Both the position numbers and the translations under genes were made by a program. This document shows positions 5,945 through 6,716 of a DNA stretch of 6,716 bases, piece after piece (the first letter of the stretch is position 1; each line of letters opens with the position of its first letter). The stretch covers positions 1-6,716 of the forward strand of contig JABDMN010000240.1 of the NCBI GenBank assembly GCA_013001485.1, in the 5' to 3' direction. Under the pieces are notes generated by a model. That model was given only the letters and a program-made list of their open reading frames with translations. It was not told the origin of the DNA and did no database searches. Source of the DNA: Acidimicrobiia bacterium (GTDB lineage: Bacteria > Actinomycetota > Acidimicrobiia > Spongiisociales > UBA5794).

Positions 5945-6716
5945 TGGCGACACCACACATATCCACGCGGGCCGGACATCCGGACTTCCTCGACCTCGAC
6001 TGGGGGCGATCGATCACCGAGTGGGACCCGGCACGCCTGGCAGACTTGCCGGCCGGCATCCACCGACACGAGATCGTGTTCGTCCCCTATCGCCACGACA
6101 TCTATGCCATCAAGGAGTTGCCCGCAGCAACGGCTCGCCACGAATACTCGATGCTGCGTGAATTCCGGGATCGTGACGTCCCGTCGGTGACACCCGTCGG
6201 CTACGTCGAGCGCCCCTGGGTGGATCCGAGCAAGGAGTGGTCGGGGGCAGTCATCACCCGCTACGTCAAATACGCCTTTCCGTACCGCGAGCTCATCTCG
6301 GGAGGCGGCTTCGGACGGCGCCGCGTGCAGATGCTGGACGCGTTCGCCGGACTTCTGGTCGAGCTACACCTCGCCGGGTGCTACTGGGGCGATTGCTCCC
6401 TGTCGAACGTCCTCTACCGATACGACGCCGGCTCCATCGACGCCATCATGATCGACGCCGAGACAGCAGCCGTGCACGACACGCTGTCCGCAGGGCAGCG
6501 CTCTGAGGACCTCGAGATCATGAAGATCAACGTCGCCGGTGGCATGGCAGACATCGCCGCCTCCCAGGGCCTCGACCTCGACAGCGCCGACCTTGCCCTC
6601 GGAGACGACATCGAGGCTCGATATGAGGGCCTCTGGAAAGAGCTGTCCAACGAAGTCGCCATTGGGGAGACCGAGCGCTATCGGATCCGCGAGCACGTTG
6701 GGCGCCTCAACGATCT
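5944..6716 (+). CDS. DUF4032 / Kdo-WaaP-like kinase-fold protein, N-terminal part (runs off the right edge)
   Basis: From the ATG at 5944 there are 257 open codons with no stop before the edge. The protein has a protein-kinase-like fold of the LPS-kinase (WaaP/InaA) type. Visible are a strand with the ATP-anchoring lysine, YAIKELP (54-60, Lys57), a helix with a candidate salt-bridge glutamate, HEYSMLREF (66-74, Glu67), a catalytic loop, GDCSLSNVL (149-157, Asp150 and Asn155), and a DFG-like metal-binding segment, MIDAETA (169-175, Asp171). All four key positions are intact, so it could be an active phosphotransferase. The DUF4032 family pattern follows at 181-200 with LSAGQRSEDLEIMKINVAGG. 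Substrate unknown: Kdo of lipopolysaccharide is the WaaP-type target, but an actinomycete would not make it. There is no signal peptide, so it is probably cytoplasmic. No Shine-Dalgarno site precedes the ATG; a GTG at 5938 is an in-frame alternative. Family fairly sure, activity and substrate inferred. Confidence 0.85.
   Translation, partial: MATPHISTRAGHPDFLDLDWGRSITEWDPARLADLPAGIHRHEIVFVPYRHDIYAIKELPAATARHEYSMLREFRDRDVPSVTPVGYVERPWVDPSKEWSGAVITRYVKYAFPYRELISGGGFGRRRVQMLDAFAGLLVELHLAGCYWGDCSLSNVLYRYDAGSIDAIMIDAETAAVHDTLSAGQRSEDLEIMKINVAGGMADIAASQGLDLDSADLALGDDIEARYEGLWKELSNEVAIGETERYRIREHVGRLND

Noticed and set aside
5909..5956. Upstream GTG start at 5956 for the DUF971 gene
   Set aside because: It would overlap the kinase-like gene's start, has no ribosome site or well-placed -10 box, and adds residues outside the family pattern. 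Kept only as an alternative.
5934..6161. Plus-strand open frame starting at the ATG at 5934
   Set aside because: It is out of frame with the kinase-fold protein, which has its catalytic motifs in the frame from 5944.
6364..6696. Minus-strand open frame opposite the kinase-like gene
   Set aside because: It is a shadow of a gene with clear kinase-fold motifs on the plus strand.
1..6716. A new defence, mobile or biosynthetic system
   Set aside because: I looked for recombinases, nucleases, toxin-antitoxin pairs, repeats arrays, reverse transcriptases and clusters of unknown genes. Apart from one coupled pair of unknown function, the genes are ordinary chromosomal families with unrelated roles.

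Overview
The window is high-GC, densely coded bacterial chromosome, most likely from an actinomycete (Actinomycetota). The grounds are an actinobacterial-type full-length Lhr helicase, a pirin with the actinobacterial-style approach to its His-Pro-His motif, a DUF4032-type 'LPS kinase' relative, frequent absence of Shine-Dalgarno sequences, and TANNNT boxes placed exactly where leaderless transcripts would begin. An acidimicrobial-type lineage is possible, but I cannot fix the genus from sequence alone. Nothing points to a plasmid, phage or recently acquired island: there is no transposase, integrase, tRNA, rRNA, CRISPR array or toxin module, and base composition looks even throughout.

Layout: (1) 1-269, minus strand: the first 89 codons of a pirin-family protein that runs off the left edge. 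(2) 270-385: a divergent control region with a ribosome binding site and -10 box for the pirin gene, a 19-bp imperfect inverted repeat that may be an operator, and a leaderless-type -10 box for the helicase. (3) 386-4792, plus: lhr, a complete 1468-residue large helicase-related protein that fills two thirds of the window. (4) 4793-4832: a 40-bp gap with a -10 box and a short inverted repeat. (5) 4833-5258, plus: a DUF1801 protein, followed with no gap (TGAGTG) by (6) 5259-5651, plus, a small charged helical protein of unknown function. (7) 5618-5908, minus: a single-domain DUF971 protein with the CxCxxC plus His zinc pattern of the gamma-butyrobetaine hydroxylase N-terminal domain; its 3' end overlaps gene 6 tail to tail by 34 bp. 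(8) 5909-5943: a 35-bp divergent gap. (9) 5944 to the right edge, plus: the first 257 codons of a kinase-fold DUF4032/WaaP-like protein with its key catalytic residues in place.

The genes do not form one pathway. Lhr is a DNA-repair helicase. Pirin and DUF971 are small metal-binding proteins. The DUF1801 gene and its neighbour are a coupled pair of unknown job. The kinase-like protein has no known substrate in this kind of bacterium. I see no convincing new multi-gene system. What deserves a second look is the recurrent leaderless promoter geometry, the inverted repeat in the pirin/lhr gap, the DUF1801 plus helical-protein pair, and the compact DUF971/kinase divergent junction. No stretch over 300 bases lacks a gene.
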